64,000 nt of DNA from Brachybacterium equifaecis (GCF_023509525.1 NZ_JAKNCJ010000008.1:1-64000), one strand, 5' to 3'. Positions 27,333-37,036 are shown, numbered from the stretch's first letter. The notes: generated by a model from the sequence alone, not told the origin. A program made the numbers and translations.

Positions 27333-27802
27333 GCAGCGCCCGCACGCCCCGCCCGGCGCCCCGCCTCTCGCGCACTCCAGCGCCCTCCGGTCGCGGCCGC
27401 TCGCGCGGTTTCGCCGCAGTGCTGATCGTGCTGTACGGCATTCTCGCCCTGGCTGCGACGGGTCGCGCGAGCTACGAGCTGACGACGAAGTTCGCCGAGG
27501 CTCCGCTGCCGTACTCGCTCTCCCTGCTCGCGGCGATCACCTATCTCGCAGTGACCATCCTGCTCGTGCGGGGCGGGGGCGCGTCCCGCACAGCGCTCCT
27601 CCTGTGCTGCGCGGAGCTCGCGGGCATCGTGGCGGTGGGGTCGCTCACGCACCTCGCCCCCGGGCTCTTCCCGGACTCGACCGTGTGGTCCGACTTCGGG
27701 GCGGGCTACGGCTACGTGCCCCTGATCCTTCCGGTGGTGGCGATCCTCTACCTGTCCCGGCAGCGGCGGCGCGCGGGCGCGCCCCCAGGCGCGGCCGCGT
27801 AG
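27329..27802 (+). CDS. membrane protein partner, function unknown
   Basis: A 157-residue protein with a basic Pro/Arg-rich cytoplasmic tail (residues 1-27) and four hydrophobic segments (about 28-45, 62-80, 88-107, 125-143), ending in a basic RQRRRAG tail. It starts inside the stop of the preceding gene. The arrangement resembles small actinobacterial membrane proteins found before pyrD. No catalytic motif is visible and no function is proposed. The next gene, pyrD, has its own -10-like box that overlaps the end of this gene. Confidence 0.65.
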   Translation: MSSARTPRPAPRLSRTPAPSGRGRSRGFAAVLIVLYGILALAATGRASYELTTKFAEAPLPYSLSLLAAITYLAVTILLVRGGGASRTALLLCCAELAGIVAVGSLTHLAPGLFPDSTVWSDFGAGYGYVPLILPVVAILYLSRQRRRAGAPPGAAA

Positions 27803-27805
27803 ATT
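27800..27805 (+). promoter_or_regulatory. -10 box for leaderless pyrD
   Basis: TAGATT ends 6 nt before GTG 27812 and overlaps the previous stop codon. Confidence 0.55.
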
Positions 27806-27811
27806 TGCGCC

Positions 27812-28924
27812 GTGGCCACCTCCTTCTCGCCCTATTCGCTCCTGTTCGACCATGTGCTGCGGCGCCTGGATCCCGAGCGCGCCCATGAGCTGACCGTGCT
27901 CGCCCTGCGCACGGCCGCCGCCCTGCCCGGCGGTCCCGCGCTCCTGCGCTCCGCCTTCCGCACCCCGGCGCCGACGGCTGCGGCGACGGCGACCCGCACC
28001 TCAGCCTCCTCGCGGGCGCAGCGCCTGCTGGGGCCGATGTCGAGCCCGTTCGGCCTCGGAGCGGGATTTGACAAGCACGCGCTCGCCCCGCTCGCCCTGC
28101 TGGATCTCGGCTTCGGGCACGTGGAGGTCGGCACGATCACCGCGCAGGCCCAGCCCGGCAACCCGAAGCCGCGCTCCTTCCGCCTCGTCGAGGATCGCGC
28201 GCTGATCAATCGGATGGGCTTCAACAACCACGGCGCCGAGGCCGCCGCGCAGCGCCTCGCACGAGTGCGCGCGACCGAGCGCGGGCAGCGCGCCGTGATC
28301 GGCGTGAACATCGGCAAGACGAAGAGCACCCCGCTCGATTGCGCCGCCGAGGACTACGCGCGCAGTGCTCGACTGCTCGCCCCCTACGCAAGCTATCTCG
28401 CCATCAACGTCTCGAGCCCCAACACCCCGGGGCTGCGCGATCTCCAGAGCGCCGCGGCCCTCGAGCCGATCCTCTCAGCGGTCCTCGCTGAGGCCCGCGC
28501 GAGCGAGCAGCGCCTGGGCCGTGCTGTCCCGGTCCTCGTGAAGATCGCGCCGGACCTGCACGATGACGACGTGCGCGCGGTCGCGGCCCTCGCCGCCGAG
28601 CTCGGCCTCGCCGGGGTGATCGCCGCCAACACCACGATCTCCCGCCCCGCGTCCCTGCGCAGCGGCCGGGACCTGATCGAGCGGATCGGAGCGGGAGGCC
28701 TGTCCGGGCCCGTCCTCGCAGGCAGGTCCCGCGAGATGCTGGCCGTGCTGCGCGAGGCTCTGCCGGACCGCATGCTCGTCATCAGCTGCGGCGGCGTGCG
28801 CACCGCCTCCGATGTCGCCGAGCGGCTGCGCGACGGCGCGGACCTGGTGCAGGGATACACCGGGCTGATCTACGAGGGCCCCTCCTGGCCGGGTCGGATC
28901 GCGCGGGGCCTCCGCCGCGCCTGA
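27812..28924 (+). CDS. pyrD: dihydroorotate dehydrogenase (quinone), class 2
   Basis: Oxidises dihydroorotate to orotate in pyrimidine synthesis and passes electrons to menaquinone at the membrane. The 370 residues include the N-terminal amphipathic segment (SPYSLLFDHVLRRLDPERAHE) that docks class 2 enzymes to the membrane, FGLGAGFDKHALAP, NRMGFNNHGAE, GVNIGKTK, NVSSPNTPGLRDLQ with the catalytic serine, and CGGVRTASDVAERLRDGAD. A low-complexity insert (APTAAATATRTSASSRAQ) follows the N-domain. The start is GTG with no SD. It converges with the dehydrogenase gene, only 16 nt between stops. Confidence 0.96.
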   Translation: MATSFSPYSLLFDHVLRRLDPERAHELTVLALRTAAALPGGPALLRSAFRTPAPTAAATATRTSASSRAQRLLGPMSSPFGLGAGFDKHALAPLALLDLGFGHVEVGTITAQAQPGNPKPRSFRLVEDRALINRMGFNNHGAEAAAQRLARVRATERGQRAVIGVNIGKTKSTPLDCAAEDYARSARLLAPYASYLAINVSSPNTPGLRDLQSAAALEPILSAVLAEARASEQRLGRAVPVLVKIAPDLHDDDVRAVAALAAELGLAGVIAANTTISRPASLRSGRDLIERIGAGGLSGPVLAGRSREMLAVLREALPDRMLVISCGGVRTASDVAERLRDGADLVQGYTGLIYEGPSWPGRIARGLRRA

Positions 28925-28940
28925 GGCAGGCGGGGCCCGC

Positions 28941-29984
28941 TCAGCCCAGAGCCAGGAGGACCTTGGAGGACCCGGTGGCGCGATCCGCGGCCACGGCGAA
29001 GGCCTCCTCGGCGTCAGCCAGCGGGAACGTGTGCGTGATCAGGGGCGTGAGGTCCACGCCCTCTGCCATCGCTGCGAGTGCGTCGGTGATCTCATCGACG
29101 AAGCGGTATGAGCCGCGGTAATCGATCTCCCGGGTGACGATCCCCCCGAGCGACGCGGAGACCTCTCCGGTCGGGAGGTTTCCCACCTGCACCAGCACGC
29201 CGCCGCGGCGCACCGCTGCGATCACCCCGCCGAGCGCCCGCGGGGAGCCGGATGCCTCGATGGCCCCGTCGACGTCCTGCGGGAGCGCCTGCCCGGCCGA
29301 GATGTCCACGACCTCGTCGGCCCCCAGCCGCGCGGCGATGTCGAGCGCCGCGCTCGAGAGGTCCGCGGCGATCACCTGCGCAGCCCCCGCTCGGTGCGCC
29401 GCCACGACCGCGAGCGCGCCGATGGGCCCTGCGCCGTTGATCAGCACCCGCGCTCCGTGCAGATCCCCGGCGCGCTGCACGGCGTGCAGCGCCACCCCGA
29501 AGGGCTCCGCCAGTGCCGCCTCCTGGAGGCTCACCCCGGCGGGCACGGCCCGCAGCTGATCTGCCCGCACCGCGCGGTGGGAGGAGAATCCGCCCTGCTC
29601 GTGGGGGAGGAATGCGGCCGATCCGAAGTAGCGCACCTCGGGCCACAGGTTCGCGCGCGCGGAGGTGGAGGCGGGGACCTCATGCGCGCCGACGAGCGTG
29701 GCCGGATGCACGGTCACGGCGGTGCCGACCTCCATGCCTCGCGCGGCGAGCCCCTCGGCCGCCTCCGGTCCGATCTCGGCCACCGTGCCCGAGACCTCGT
29801 GCCCGAGGACGAGCGGCTCGCGCAGCTCGGCGGTGCCTGAGATCCCGGAGCGCCAGTAGGCGATGTCGGAGCCGCAGATGCCTCCGAACGCCATCTGCAC
29901 GATCACGCCGTCCGGTGCGCACCGGGGCTCGGGGATCTCCTCCACGCGGAGATCTGCAGGACCGTGGACCACTGCTGCGAGCAT
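28941..29984 (-). CDS. zinc-type MDR dehydrogenase, L-idonate 5-dehydrogenase-like
   Basis: A medium-chain NAD(P)-dependent dehydrogenase of 347 residues. The catalytic-zinc site is present: [11 protein letters not shown] (Cys), LGHEVSG (His-Glu) and [10 protein letters not shown]. The segment [18 protein letters not shown] resembles L-idonate 5-dehydrogenase (IdnD) of E. coli. The Rossmann motif [12 protein letters not shown] and NAD-binding Asp (AADLSSAAL) are present. The four structural-zinc cysteines expected between the GHE site and FGSA are all absent ([20 protein letters not shown] instead). It stands alone, with no sugar kinase or transporter beside it, so the substrate is uncertain; sorbitol or threonine dehydrogenase activity is possible. 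Confidence 0.78.
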   Translation of the reverse strand: MLAAVVHGPADLRVEEIPEPRCAPDGVIVQMAFGGICGSDIAYWRSGISGTAELREPLVLGHEVSGTVAEIGPEAAEGLAARGMEVGTAVTVHPATLVGAHEVPASTSARANLWPEVRYFGSAAFLPHEQGGFSSHRAVRADQLRAVPAGVSLQEAALAEPFGVALHAVQRAGDLHGARVLINGAGPIGALAVVAAHRAGAAQVIAADLSSAALDIAARLGADEVVDISAGQALPQDVDGAIEASGSPRALGGVIAAVRRGGVLVQVGNLPTGEVSASLGGIVTREIDYRGSYRFVDEITDALAAMAEGVDLTPLITHTFPLADAEEAFAVAADRATGSSKVLLALG

Positions 29985-30119
29985 GAGGTGCTCCTTCGGG
30001 TCGGCTGGTCGGCGCTGCGCCGGCCTGAGGGCGATGAGGATGAGCTGCGTGCGGGGTCCAGCAGATCAGGTCATCGCGGGCGCTGTACAGCGCGGTCCAG
30101 GATCGTCGGACCCCGGCCC

Positions 30120-30125
30120 TAGGCT
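30120..30125 (+). promoter_or_regulatory. -10 box for leaderless rarA
   Basis: TAGGCT ends 7 nt before ATG 30133. Confidence 0.55.
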
Positions 30126-30132
30126 TGCCGGC

Positions 30133-31533
30133 ATGGACGAGGACCTCTTCTCCCTGGCAGGCGACGCCCCGGCGCCGCGGACGCTCTCGGATCGCAATCG
30201 CGATCACAGAGCCCCGCTGGCGGTCCGGATGCGCCCGCGCTCCCTCGACGAGATCGTCGGGCAGTCGAAGGTGCTCGATCCCGGCAGCCCGCTGCGGCGA
30301 CTCGTCGCCGCCGACGACGACCGGACAGCTCCGAGCTCCGTGATCCTGTGGGGACCGCCCGGCACCGGCAAGACAACCCTCGCCTACGTGGTCGCGCAGT
30401 CGGGGGATCGCGAGTTCGTCGAGATCAGCGCGGTCCTCGCCGGGGTGAAGGACCTCCGCGAGGTCATCGACCAGGCCCGCAGCCGGCTGCGCACCACCGG
30501 CCGCGAGACGGTCCTGTTCGTCGACGAGGTGCACCGCTTCTCCAAATCCCAGCAGGATGCGCTCCTGCCGAGCGTCGAGAACCGCTGGGTCACCCTCATC
30601 GCGGCGACCACGGAGAACCCCTTCTTCTCCGTCATCTCCCCGCTGCTCTCCCGCTCGATCGTGCTCACCCTCGAGTCGCTCAGCGAGGAGGACCTGAACG
30701 TCCTGGTCGACCGCGCCCTGGCCGAGGAGCGGGGGCTCGGCGGGGCGGTGGAGCTCACCGACGAGGCGCGCTCCGCGCTGCTGCGGCTCGGCGGCGGGGA
30801 TGCGCGCAAGATCCTGACGTCCCTGGAGGCCGCCGCCGGGGCCGCGCTGATGACGCGCTCGCGCACGGTCGATGCGGCGATCCTCGCCCAGGCGGTCGAT
30901 CGCGCTGCACTGCGCTACGACCGCGCGGGAGACCAGCACTACGACGTGACGAGCGCGTTCATCAAGTCGATGCGAGGCAGCGATCCCGATGCCGCGCTGC
31001 ACTACCTCGCCCGCATGATCGAGGCGGGGGAGGATCCTCGCTTCATCGCGCGCCGCGTGGTGATCGCTGCGAGCGAGGAGGTCGGCATGGCCGACCCGCA
31101 GGCGCTCCAGGTCGCCGTGGCCGCGATGCAGGCCGTCCAGATGCTCGGGATGCCGGAGGGAAGGATCCCTCTCGCGCAGGCCGTCGTGCACATCGCGACC
31201 GCCCCGAAGTCGAACCGCTCCTACAGGGCCTTGGATGCAGCCATCGCCGACGTCCGCGCCGGCAGGGGAGGGGCAGTGCCGGCCCATCTGCGCGATGCCC
31301 ACTACGGGGGTGCGAAGTCGCTGGGGCACGGCGTCTCCTACGTCTACGCGCACGATGCCCCGCACGGGGTCGCGGCTCAGCAGTACCTCCCGGATGACCT
31401 CCGCGAGGCCGCGTACTACGAGCCGACGGGACGCGGCGCCGAGGCCGAGATCGCGCGCCGGCTGCCCACCCTGCGGAGAATCGTGCGCGGTCCGGGCGCC
31501 GGGCCCGCAGGGCAGTCGGGACAGGATGCGTGA
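30133..31533 (+). CDS. rarA: replication-associated AAA+ ATPase RarA/MgsA
   Basis: A clamp-loader-like ATPase acting at stalled replication forks, 466 residues. It opens with a short clamp/SSB-type peptide (MDEDLFSL). Then come Walker [11 protein letters not shown], Walker [17 protein letters not shown], sensor 1 ATTENPFF, and the C-terminal tetramerisation domain ([30 protein letters not shown]) typical of MgsA/WRNIP1. The ATG at 30133 is set by the -10 box; the frame upstream is open but unrelated. rpsD follows 131 nt later with its own promoter. Confidence 0.95.
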   Translation: MDEDLFSLAGDAPAPRTLSDRNRDHRAPLAVRMRPRSLDEIVGQSKVLDPGSPLRRLVAADDDRTAPSSVILWGPPGTGKTTLAYVVAQSGDREFVEISAVLAGVKDLREVIDQARSRLRTTGRETVLFVDEVHRFSKSQQDALLPSVENRWVTLIAATTENPFFSVISPLLSRSIVLTLESLSEEDLNVLVDRALAEERGLGGAVELTDEARSALLRLGGGDARKILTSLEAAAGAALMTRSRTVDAAILAQAVDRAALRYDRAGDQHYDVTSAFIKSMRGSDPDAALHYLARMIEAGEDPRFIARRVVIAASEEVGMADPQALQVAVAAMQAVQMLGMPEGRIPLAQAVVHIATAPKSNRSYRALDAAIADVRAGRGGAVPAHLRDAHYGGAKSLGHGVSYVYAHDAPHGVAAQQYLPDDLREAAYYEPTGRGAEAEIARRLPTLRRIVRGPGAGPAGQSGQDA

Positions 31534-31575
31534 TGGACCGCACACGACACACGGACGTGACGTGCGGCGACTCGG

Positions 31576-31604
31576 TTGAGCGCTCCCTCCGGCGCCGATA
31601 GGAT
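31576..31604 (+). promoter_or_regulatory. rpsD promoter
   Basis: TTGAGC (31576-31581) and TAGGAT (31599-31604) with a 17-nt spacer: the best sigma-70/SigA-type promoter in the window. Predicted start of transcription near 31611. Confidence 0.7.
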
Positions 31605-31611
31605 CACTGAT

Positions 31612-31639
31612 TGAATCCGCGGCTGCCTTACTGGATTCA
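31612..31639 (+). promoter_or_regulatory. hairpin in rpsD leader, possible S4 autoregulatory site
   Basis: TGAATCC pairs with GGATTCA, enclosing 14 nt, at the very 5' end of the leader. S4 represses its own mRNA in several bacteria; whether this structure binds S4 is a guess. Confidence 0.3.
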
Positions 31640-31664
31640 CACCATGCGATAAGAGGTACTCCTC

Positions 31665-32291
31665 GTGACCAACGTCACCCGTGCGCGCCGTCAGGCGCGC
31701 CTTTCCCGAGCCCTCGGGCTCCCGCTCACCCCGAAGTCCGTCAAGTACTTCGAGAAGCGCCCGTACCCCCCGGGCGAGCACGGCCGCGCCCGTCGTCGGA
31801 CCGAGTCCGACTATGCGGTGCGACTGCGCGAGAAGCAGCGTCTGCGCGCCCAGTACGGCCTGCGCGAGAAGCAGATGCACCGCGCCTACCTGGACGCCCG
31901 CAAGGAGGCCGGTCTGACCGGCGAGTCCATGGTCGAGCTGCTCGAGATGCGTCTGGACGCCCTCGTGCTGCGCTCCGGCTTCGCCCGCACCACCCTCCAG
32001 GCGCGTCAGGCCGTGGTCCATCGCCACGTGCTCGTCGACGGCAAGCTGGTGGACCGCCCCTCCTTCCGCGTGAAGGTCGGCCAGACCATCCAGATCAAGC
32101 CCAAGGCGCAGGCCCAGGAGACCTACCAGCTCGCAGCCGAGGGCGCGAACAGCGACGTGCTCGCCACTGTTCCCTCGTACCTGCAGGTCGAGCTGTCCGA
32201 GCTCAAGTCGAAGCTGGTCGCCCGCCCGAAGCGCGCCGAGGTCCCCGTGACCTGCGACGTGCAGATGGTCGTGGAGTTCTACGCTCGCTGA
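31665..32291 (+). CDS. rpsD: 30S ribosomal protein S4
   Basis: A primary 16S rRNA-binding protein, 208 residues. The first ~40 residues (TRARRQARLSRALGLPLTP) lack the N-terminal zinc cysteines, so it is the C-minus form. The S4 RNA-binding domain is at about residues 92-155 (EMRLDALVLRSGFARTTLQARQAVVHRHVLVDG). GTG start at 31665; the leader upstream contains GAGGTACTCCTC. It is isolated from the main ribosomal operons and precedes alaS, as in Streptomyces. A hairpin follows. Confidence 0.97.
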   Translation: MTNVTRARRQARLSRALGLPLTPKSVKYFEKRPYPPGEHGRARRRTESDYAVRLREKQRLRAQYGLREKQMHRAYLDARKEAGLTGESMVELLEMRLDALVLRSGFARTTLQARQAVVHRHVLVDGKLVDRPSFRVKVGQTIQIKPKAQAQETYQLAAEGANSDVLATVPSYLQVELSELKSKLVARPKRAEVPVTCDVQMVVEFYAR

Positions 32292-32313
32292 TCCCGCCTC
32301 AGCGGAACTGTGC

Positions 32314-32335
32314 GGCGCGGCCCTCGGGCCGCGCC
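32314..32335 (+). terminator. rpsD terminator
   Basis: Nine-bp stem GGCGCGGCC/GGCCGCGCC with a 4-nt loop, 23 nt after the stop. Confidence 0.65.
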
Positions 32336-32436
32336 GGACTCGCCCCGGCAGGTGCCTCCAGGTACCCTGACCGGGGCTTTTCCATTCTCCTCGCACATCC
32401 CGCGCGCCCGCGCGGCCCAGGAAGGACCATCACCTC

Positions 32437-35133
32437 ATGCGCACATCCGAGGTCCGTCGCCGCTATCTCGACTTCTTCGCCGCGAAGGAGCACGAGATCG
32501 TGCCGAGCGACTCGCTGGTCTCCTCCGACCCCTCGATCCTGTTCACGGTCGCGGGGATGGTCCCGTTCATCCCCTACATCGTGGGAACCGAGCGGGCTCC
32601 CTGGCCGCGCGCTGCGAGCGTGCAGAAGTGCATCCGCACCAACGACATCGAGAACGTCGGCCGCACCACGCGCCACGGCACGTTCTTCCAGATGGCCGGG
32701 AACTTCTCCTTCGGCGACTACTTCAAGGAAGGCGCGATCGCCTACGCCTGGGAGCTGCTGACCTCCTCGCTCGAGGACGGCGGCTACGGCCTGGAGAAGG
32801 ACCGCCTCTGGGCGACCGTCTGGGAAGAGGACGAGGTCTCCTACCGGACGCTGCGCGAGAGCGTCGGGCTCTCCGAGGACCGCATCGTGCGCCTTCCGCG
32901 CGAGGAGATCTTCTGGTCCACCGGCCAGCCCGGCCCGGCGGGACCGTGCTGCGAGTGGTTCTACGATCGCGGCCCCGAGTACGGTCCCGACGCGACCGCC
33001 GGCACCCACCGGGTGTGGCCCGAGGATGCGGCCGCGGAGGATCGCTACATCGAGATCTGGAACCTGGTGTTCGACGAGTTCCTGCGCGGCGAGGGCTCCG
33101 GCAAGGACTACCCGCTGCTGGGCGAGCTCGACCAGAAGGCGATCGACACGGGGCTCGGCGTGGAGCGCCTGGCCTACCTCCTGCAGGGCAAGCAGAACAT
33201 GTACGAGATCGACGAGGTCTTCCCCGTCATCGAGCGCACCCAGGCCCTCACGGGCCGCGAGTACGGCGCCGACGCGGAGGACGACGTCCGCATGCGCGTC
33301 ATCGCCGATCATGTGCGCAGCGCCCTCATGCTCGTCTCGGACGGCGTGCGCCCCGGCAACGAGGGCCGAGGGTATGTGCTGCGCCGCCTGATCCGCCGCG
33401 CCGTCCGCTCGGTGCGCCTGCTGGGCTGCACGCAGAGCGCGATGCCCGAGCTGCTGCCCGTGTGCGCCGAGGCGATGGGGGAGTCCTACCCGGTGGTGCG
33501 CACCGACTTCGAGCGCATCAGCGGCATCATCTACGGCGAGGAGGAGGCGTTCCGCCGCACCCTCGAGACGGGCACCTCGATCTTCGACCAGCTCGCAGGC
33601 GACGTGCGCGCGGGCGGGGGCCGGGCGGTCTCCGGGGCGGATGCGTTCCGCCTCCACGACACCTACGGCTTCCCCATCGACCTCACGCTCGAGATGGCGC
33701 AGGAGGTCGGGCTCGCGGTCGACGAGGTCGGCTTCCGCGCCGCGATGCAGGAGCAGCGCGAGCGCGCCCGCGCCGATGCCGCCTCGAAGAAGGCCGGCCA
33801 CACCGACACCGCGCTGTTCAACCGGCTGCTGGGCGAGCGCGGCGGCGCCGTGCCGTTCCTCGGCTACACCGAGAGCACGATCGCCACGACGGTCGAATCC
33901 GTGCTGGTGGACGGTGCGCTCGTGGACTCCGCGACGGCGCCCGCCGACGTCGAGATCGTCCTGGCGGCTACGCCGTTCTACGCGGAGATGGGCGGCCAGC
34001 TCGCCGATCAGGGGCGCATCTCCCTGGCCGGCGGCGGCATCATCGAGGTGGATGACGTCCAGACCCCCGTGAAGGGCCTCATCGTGCACCGCGGGCGGCT
34101 CGTCGACGGCGACGTCGCCCCCGGGGCGAGCGCGGTCGCCGCGATCGACACCGAGCGGCGCGGCGCGATCGCGCGGGCGCATACGGCCACGCACATGGTC
34201 CACGAGGCCCTGCGCGAGGAGCTCGGCGGCAGCGCCACCCAGGCGGGCTCGGAGAACTCGCCCGGCCGCATGCGCTTCGACTTCCGCTTCGGCCAGTCGG
34301 TGCCGAAGTCGACCCTCGAGCAGATCGAGGGCCGGGTGAACACCCTGCTCCAGCAGGAGCTCGAGGTCACCGATCAGCAGATGACGATCGACGAGGCGCG
34401 CGCGCTCGGCGCGCAGGCGCTGTTCGGCGAGAAGTACGGCAACGTCGTGCGCGTCGTCTCCATCGGCGGCGACTGGTCGCGGGAGCTCTGCGGCGGCACC
34501 CATGTCGCGAGCACCGGTGCGCTCGGCACCGTGCAGCTGCTCGGCGAGTCCTCCATCGGATCCGGAGTGCGCCGCGTGGACGCGCTCGTGGGTCTGAACG
34601 CCTACAAGCACCAGGCGAAGGAGCGCGCGCTCGTCTCGCAGCTCACCGAGCTGATGAACGTCGGCGCCGACGACCTCCCCGATCGCGTCCGCTCCCTCAC
34701 CCAGCGCGTGCGCGACATGGAGAAGCAGCTCGCTGCGCTGCGCGGCGCCCAGCTGCAGGCGGAGGCGGGGCGGCTCGTCGAGTCCACCCGCACCATCGGC
34801 TCCGTGCGCGTGCTCCTGCACGACGCGGGCGAGGGCGTGGCGGCGGGCGACCTGCGCACGCTCGCCCTGGACCTGCGCTCGCGCCTCGGCGAGGACTCGC
34901 CTGCGGTCGTCGCGGTCATCGGCTCCGATTCCGGCCGCGCCGCGCTCGTCACCGCGACGAACGCCGCAGCGCGCGAGGCCGGTCTCAAGGCCGGCGCCCT
35001 CCTGAAGGCAGGCGCCGAGGCGATGGGCGGCCGCGGCGGCGGCAAGGACGACCTCGCCCAGGGCGGAGGCGGCGAGCCCGCGCGCTCGGCCGAGGCGCTC
35101 GATGCGGTCGCCGCGCAGATCGGCGCCGCCTGA
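32437..35133 (+). CDS. alaS: alanyl-tRNA synthetase
   Basis: Charges tRNA-Ala and edits Ser/Gly-tRNA-Ala, 898 residues. The class II aminoacylation core shows SDPSILFTVAGMVPFIPY, RTTRHGTFFQMAGNFSFGDYF and GLGVERLA; the editing domain shows HTATHMVHEAL (HxxxH) and CGGTHVAS (CxxxH) zinc ligands. A C-terminal DHHA1 domain (GGGKDDLAQGGG near the end) is complete. An SD (AGGAAGGA) is near 32420, and a TACCCT box at 32363-32368 suggests a leader of ~60 nt. No T-box is seen. The stop overlaps the ruvX start. Confidence 0.97.
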   Translation: MRTSEVRRRYLDFFAAKEHEIVPSDSLVSSDPSILFTVAGMVPFIPYIVGTERAPWPRAASVQKCIRTNDIENVGRTTRHGTFFQMAGNFSFGDYFKEGAIAYAWELLTSSLEDGGYGLEKDRLWATVWEEDEVSYRTLRESVGLSEDRIVRLPREEIFWSTGQPGPAGPCCEWFYDRGPEYGPDATAGTHRVWPEDAAAEDRYIEIWNLVFDEFLRGEGSGKDYPLLGELDQKAIDTGLGVERLAYLLQGKQNMYEIDEVFPVIERTQALTGREYGADAEDDVRMRVIADHVRSALMLVSDGVRPGNEGRGYVLRRLIRRAVRSVRLLGCTQSAMPELLPVCAEAMGESYPVVRTDFERISGIIYGEEEAFRRTLETGTSIFDQLAGDVRAGGGRAVSGADAFRLHDTYGFPIDLTLEMAQEVGLAVDEVGFRAAMQEQRERARADAASKKAGHTDTALFNRLLGERGGAVPFLGYTESTIATTVESVLVDGALVDSATAPADVEIVLAATPFYAEMGGQLADQGRISLAGGGIIEVDDVQTPVKGLIVHRGRLVDGDVAPGASAVAAIDTERRGAIARAHTATHMVHEALREELGGSATQAGSENSPGRMRFDFRFGQSVPKSTLEQIEGRVNTLLQQELEVTDQQMTIDEARALGAQALFGEKYGNVVRVVSIGGDWSRELCGGTHVASTGALGTVQLLGESSIGSGVRRVDALVGLNAYKHQAKERALVSQLTELMNVGADDLPDRVRSLTQRVRDMEKQLAALRGAQLQAEAGRLVESTRTIGSVRVLLHDAGEGVAAGDLRTLALDLRSRLGEDSPAVVAVIGSDSGRAALVTATNAAAREAGLKAGALLKAGAEAMGGRGGGKDDLAQGGGGEPARSAEALDAVAAQIGAA

Positions 35134-35675
35134 TGACGGGCGCCGCTGATGCCGAGCGCCCCGCGAGCGCGCCGTCGGCGCCCCGCGGGGTGCTCCTCGG
35201 CATCGACGTGGGCGATGCCCGCGTCGGCCTCGCGCGCAGCGACCGGGACGGCCTCATCGCGACGCCCGTGGAGACGCTCGACCGCCAGAGCGCTGTCGCA
35301 GGCGTCGTCTCCCACGCCCTGGATACCGGGGCGCGGGGAGTCGTCGTCGGCCTGCCGCGCTCGCTGAGCGGTGCGGAGGGCGCAGCAGCGGCGAAGGCGC
35401 GCGACTTCGCCGACGAGCTCGCAGCGGCTCTGCGCACCGCCGAGCACGCCGCCGAGATCCGCTTCATCGATGAGCGCCTCACGACCGTGAGCGCGCATCA
35501 GGCGCTCCACAGCTCGGGCCGCAAGGGCCGCAAGCACCGCGCGGTGGTCGACCAGGTCGCCGCCGTCATGATCCTCCAGCAGGCACTCGACATGCAGCGC
35601 GCGGCCGGCTCTCCTCCCGGAGAGCTGCTCGAGCCCCCGCTGCCGACCCCCGACCCACAGGAGACCGGCCGATGA
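35133..35675 (+). CDS. ruvX: RuvX/YqgF pre-16S rRNA nuclease
   Basis: An RNase H-fold nuclease of 180 residues that in E. coli completes the 5' end of 16S rRNA. Catalytic residues are in LLGIDVGDARVGLARSD (Asp), VVGLPRSLSG (Glu position replaced by the usual family variant) and FIDERLTTVSAHQAL (Asp-Glu). The C-terminal ~25 residues are Pro-rich and not conserved. ATG shares bases with the alaS stop (TGATG), and the stop overlaps mltG, so alaS-ruvX-mltG-aroE form one unit. Confidence 0.93.
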   Translation: MTGAADAERPASAPSAPRGVLLGIDVGDARVGLARSDRDGLIATPVETLDRQSAVAGVVSHALDTGARGVVVGLPRSLSGAEGAAAAKARDFADELAAALRTAEHAAEIRFIDERLTTVSAHQALHSSGRKGRKHRAVVDQVAAVMILQQALDMQRAAGSPPGELLEPPLPTPDPQETGR

Positions 35676-37036
35676 GCGACCACGACGATGTGAACCCGCT
35701 TCCCTGGGACGACGCCCCCCGCTCCGCCGAGCCCGCTCGCGGGCGCCGGCGCCGCCTCGACTCCGCGTTCGAGCATCCGCTCGAGGAGCCTGAAGTCGAC
35801 CTGTTCGGCGAGGATGCGAGCGCAGGCGCCCCCGCGCACGCCAAGGGAGCCGCGCATGCCTACACCGAGGACGACTTCCTCTCCCCGCAGGATCTCCTCG
35901 CAGAGGAGAGCGCAGATCCGCTGCTCCCGATCGGTGCGCACGAGGCCCCCGCGCGCCGCTCGCCCCTGCACCTTCTGCCCCTGCTGCTGGTCGCTGCAGT
36001 CGTGCTCGCGCTCGCGGCGGGCGGCTTCTACGCCTACCACTGGGTCTCGAACAACGTGAACGTCGCCGAGGAGGCGCCCCAGGACTACGAGGGCTCCGGC
36101 ACGGGCGAGGAGGTGGTGATCGAGGTCAAGGACGGCGACACCGGCTCCGATATCGCCTCGACCCTGGTCGATGCGGGAGTCATCCAGTCGGCCGCCCCGT
36201 TCATCCAGGTCTTCACCGCCTCGCCGGAGGCCAGCACCATCCAGCCCGGCGCCTACAGCCTGCAGAAGCAGATGTCCTCGGCCGCCGCGCTCGACGCGCT
36301 GCTGGATCCCGCGAACGTGGCGGGGCAGCGCGTCACCGTCCCCGAAGGTCTGACGAACAAGCAGATCTTCGCACGCGTCTCCGAGGCCACCGGCATCCCC
36401 GTGGCCGACTTCGAGGAGGCGGCCGCCCACTACACCGACTACGGGCTGCCGGAGAATCCCGCGGGGACCCCCGAGGGCTACCTGTGGCCCGGCCGGTACG
36501 ACATCCCGGAGGACGCCACCGCGGGCGATGTGCTGACGATGATGTGGGAGCGCATGGAGTCCGAGCTCGACGCCCGCGGCGTCGCCCCCGAGGATCGCCA
36601 CCGCATCCTCACCCTCGCCTCCATCGCCGAGAAGGAGGCGCGCACCCCCGACGACTACGGCCGTGTGGTGCGCACCCTGGAGAACCGTCTGGACGGCATC
36701 GGCGAGGCCGGCGGGCGCCCGATGGCGCTGCAGCTCGACTCCACCGTCGCCTACTTCTCCGGCAGCGACAGCATCTCCACCACGCCGCAGCAGCGCGCCA
36801 CGGACAGCCCGTACAACACGTACCTGCACCCCGGCCTGCCGATCGGTCCGATCTCGAACCCGGGAGGCGCCACCCTCGACGCCGCCGTGAACCCGCCAGC
36901 GGGGGACTGGCTGTACTGGGTGACGGTGAACACCGAGACCGGCGAGACGAAGTTCGCCACGACCTTCGCGGAGCACCAGCAGAACGTCGCCCAGTGGCAG
37001 CAGTGGGCGCGCGAGCGGGATGCGGCGGGCGGCTGA
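35672..37036 (+). CDS. mltG: endolytic murein transglycosylase MltG
   Basis: Cuts nascent peptidoglycan strands at the membrane and so ends glycan synthesis, 454 residues. A long hydrophilic cytoplasmic N-terminus (residues 1-92, with acidic and Pro-rich stretches) precedes one transmembrane helix (~94-117, LHLLPLLLVAAVVLALAAGG). Outside are a LysM-like part (VIEVKDGDTGSDIASTLVDAGV) and the YceG catalytic domain: EGYLWPGRYD, and active Glu320 in LASIAEKEART. Near the C-terminus YNTYLHPGLPIGPISNPG is the family end motif. The start overlaps the ruvX stop (ATGA). Confidence 0.95.
   Translation: MSDHDDVNPLPWDDAPRSAEPARGRRRRLDSAFEHPLEEPEVDLFGEDASAGAPAHAKGAAHAYTEDDFLSPQDLLAEESADPLLPIGAHEAPARRSPLHLLPLLLVAAVVLALAAGGFYAYHWVSNNVNVAEEAPQDYEGSGTGEEVVIEVKDGDTGSDIASTLVDAGVIQSAAPFIQVFTASPEASTIQPGAYSLQKQMSSAAALDALLDPANVAGQRVTVPEGLTNKQIFARVSEATGIPVADFEEAAAHYTDYGLPENPAGTPEGYLWPGRYDIPEDATAGDVLTMMWERMESELDARGVAPEDRHRILTLASIAEKEARTPDDYGRVVRTLENRLDGIGEAGGRPMALQLDSTVAYFSGSDSISTTPQQRATDSPYNTYLHPGLPIGPISNPGGATLDAAVNPPAGDWLYWVTVNTETGETKFATTFAEHQQNVAQWQQWARERDAAGG

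Noticed and set aside
32336-32436. T-box or tRNA-sensing leader of alaS
   Set aside because: No T-box sequence (AGGGTGGNACCGCG) or specifier hairpin is present; the leader is short.
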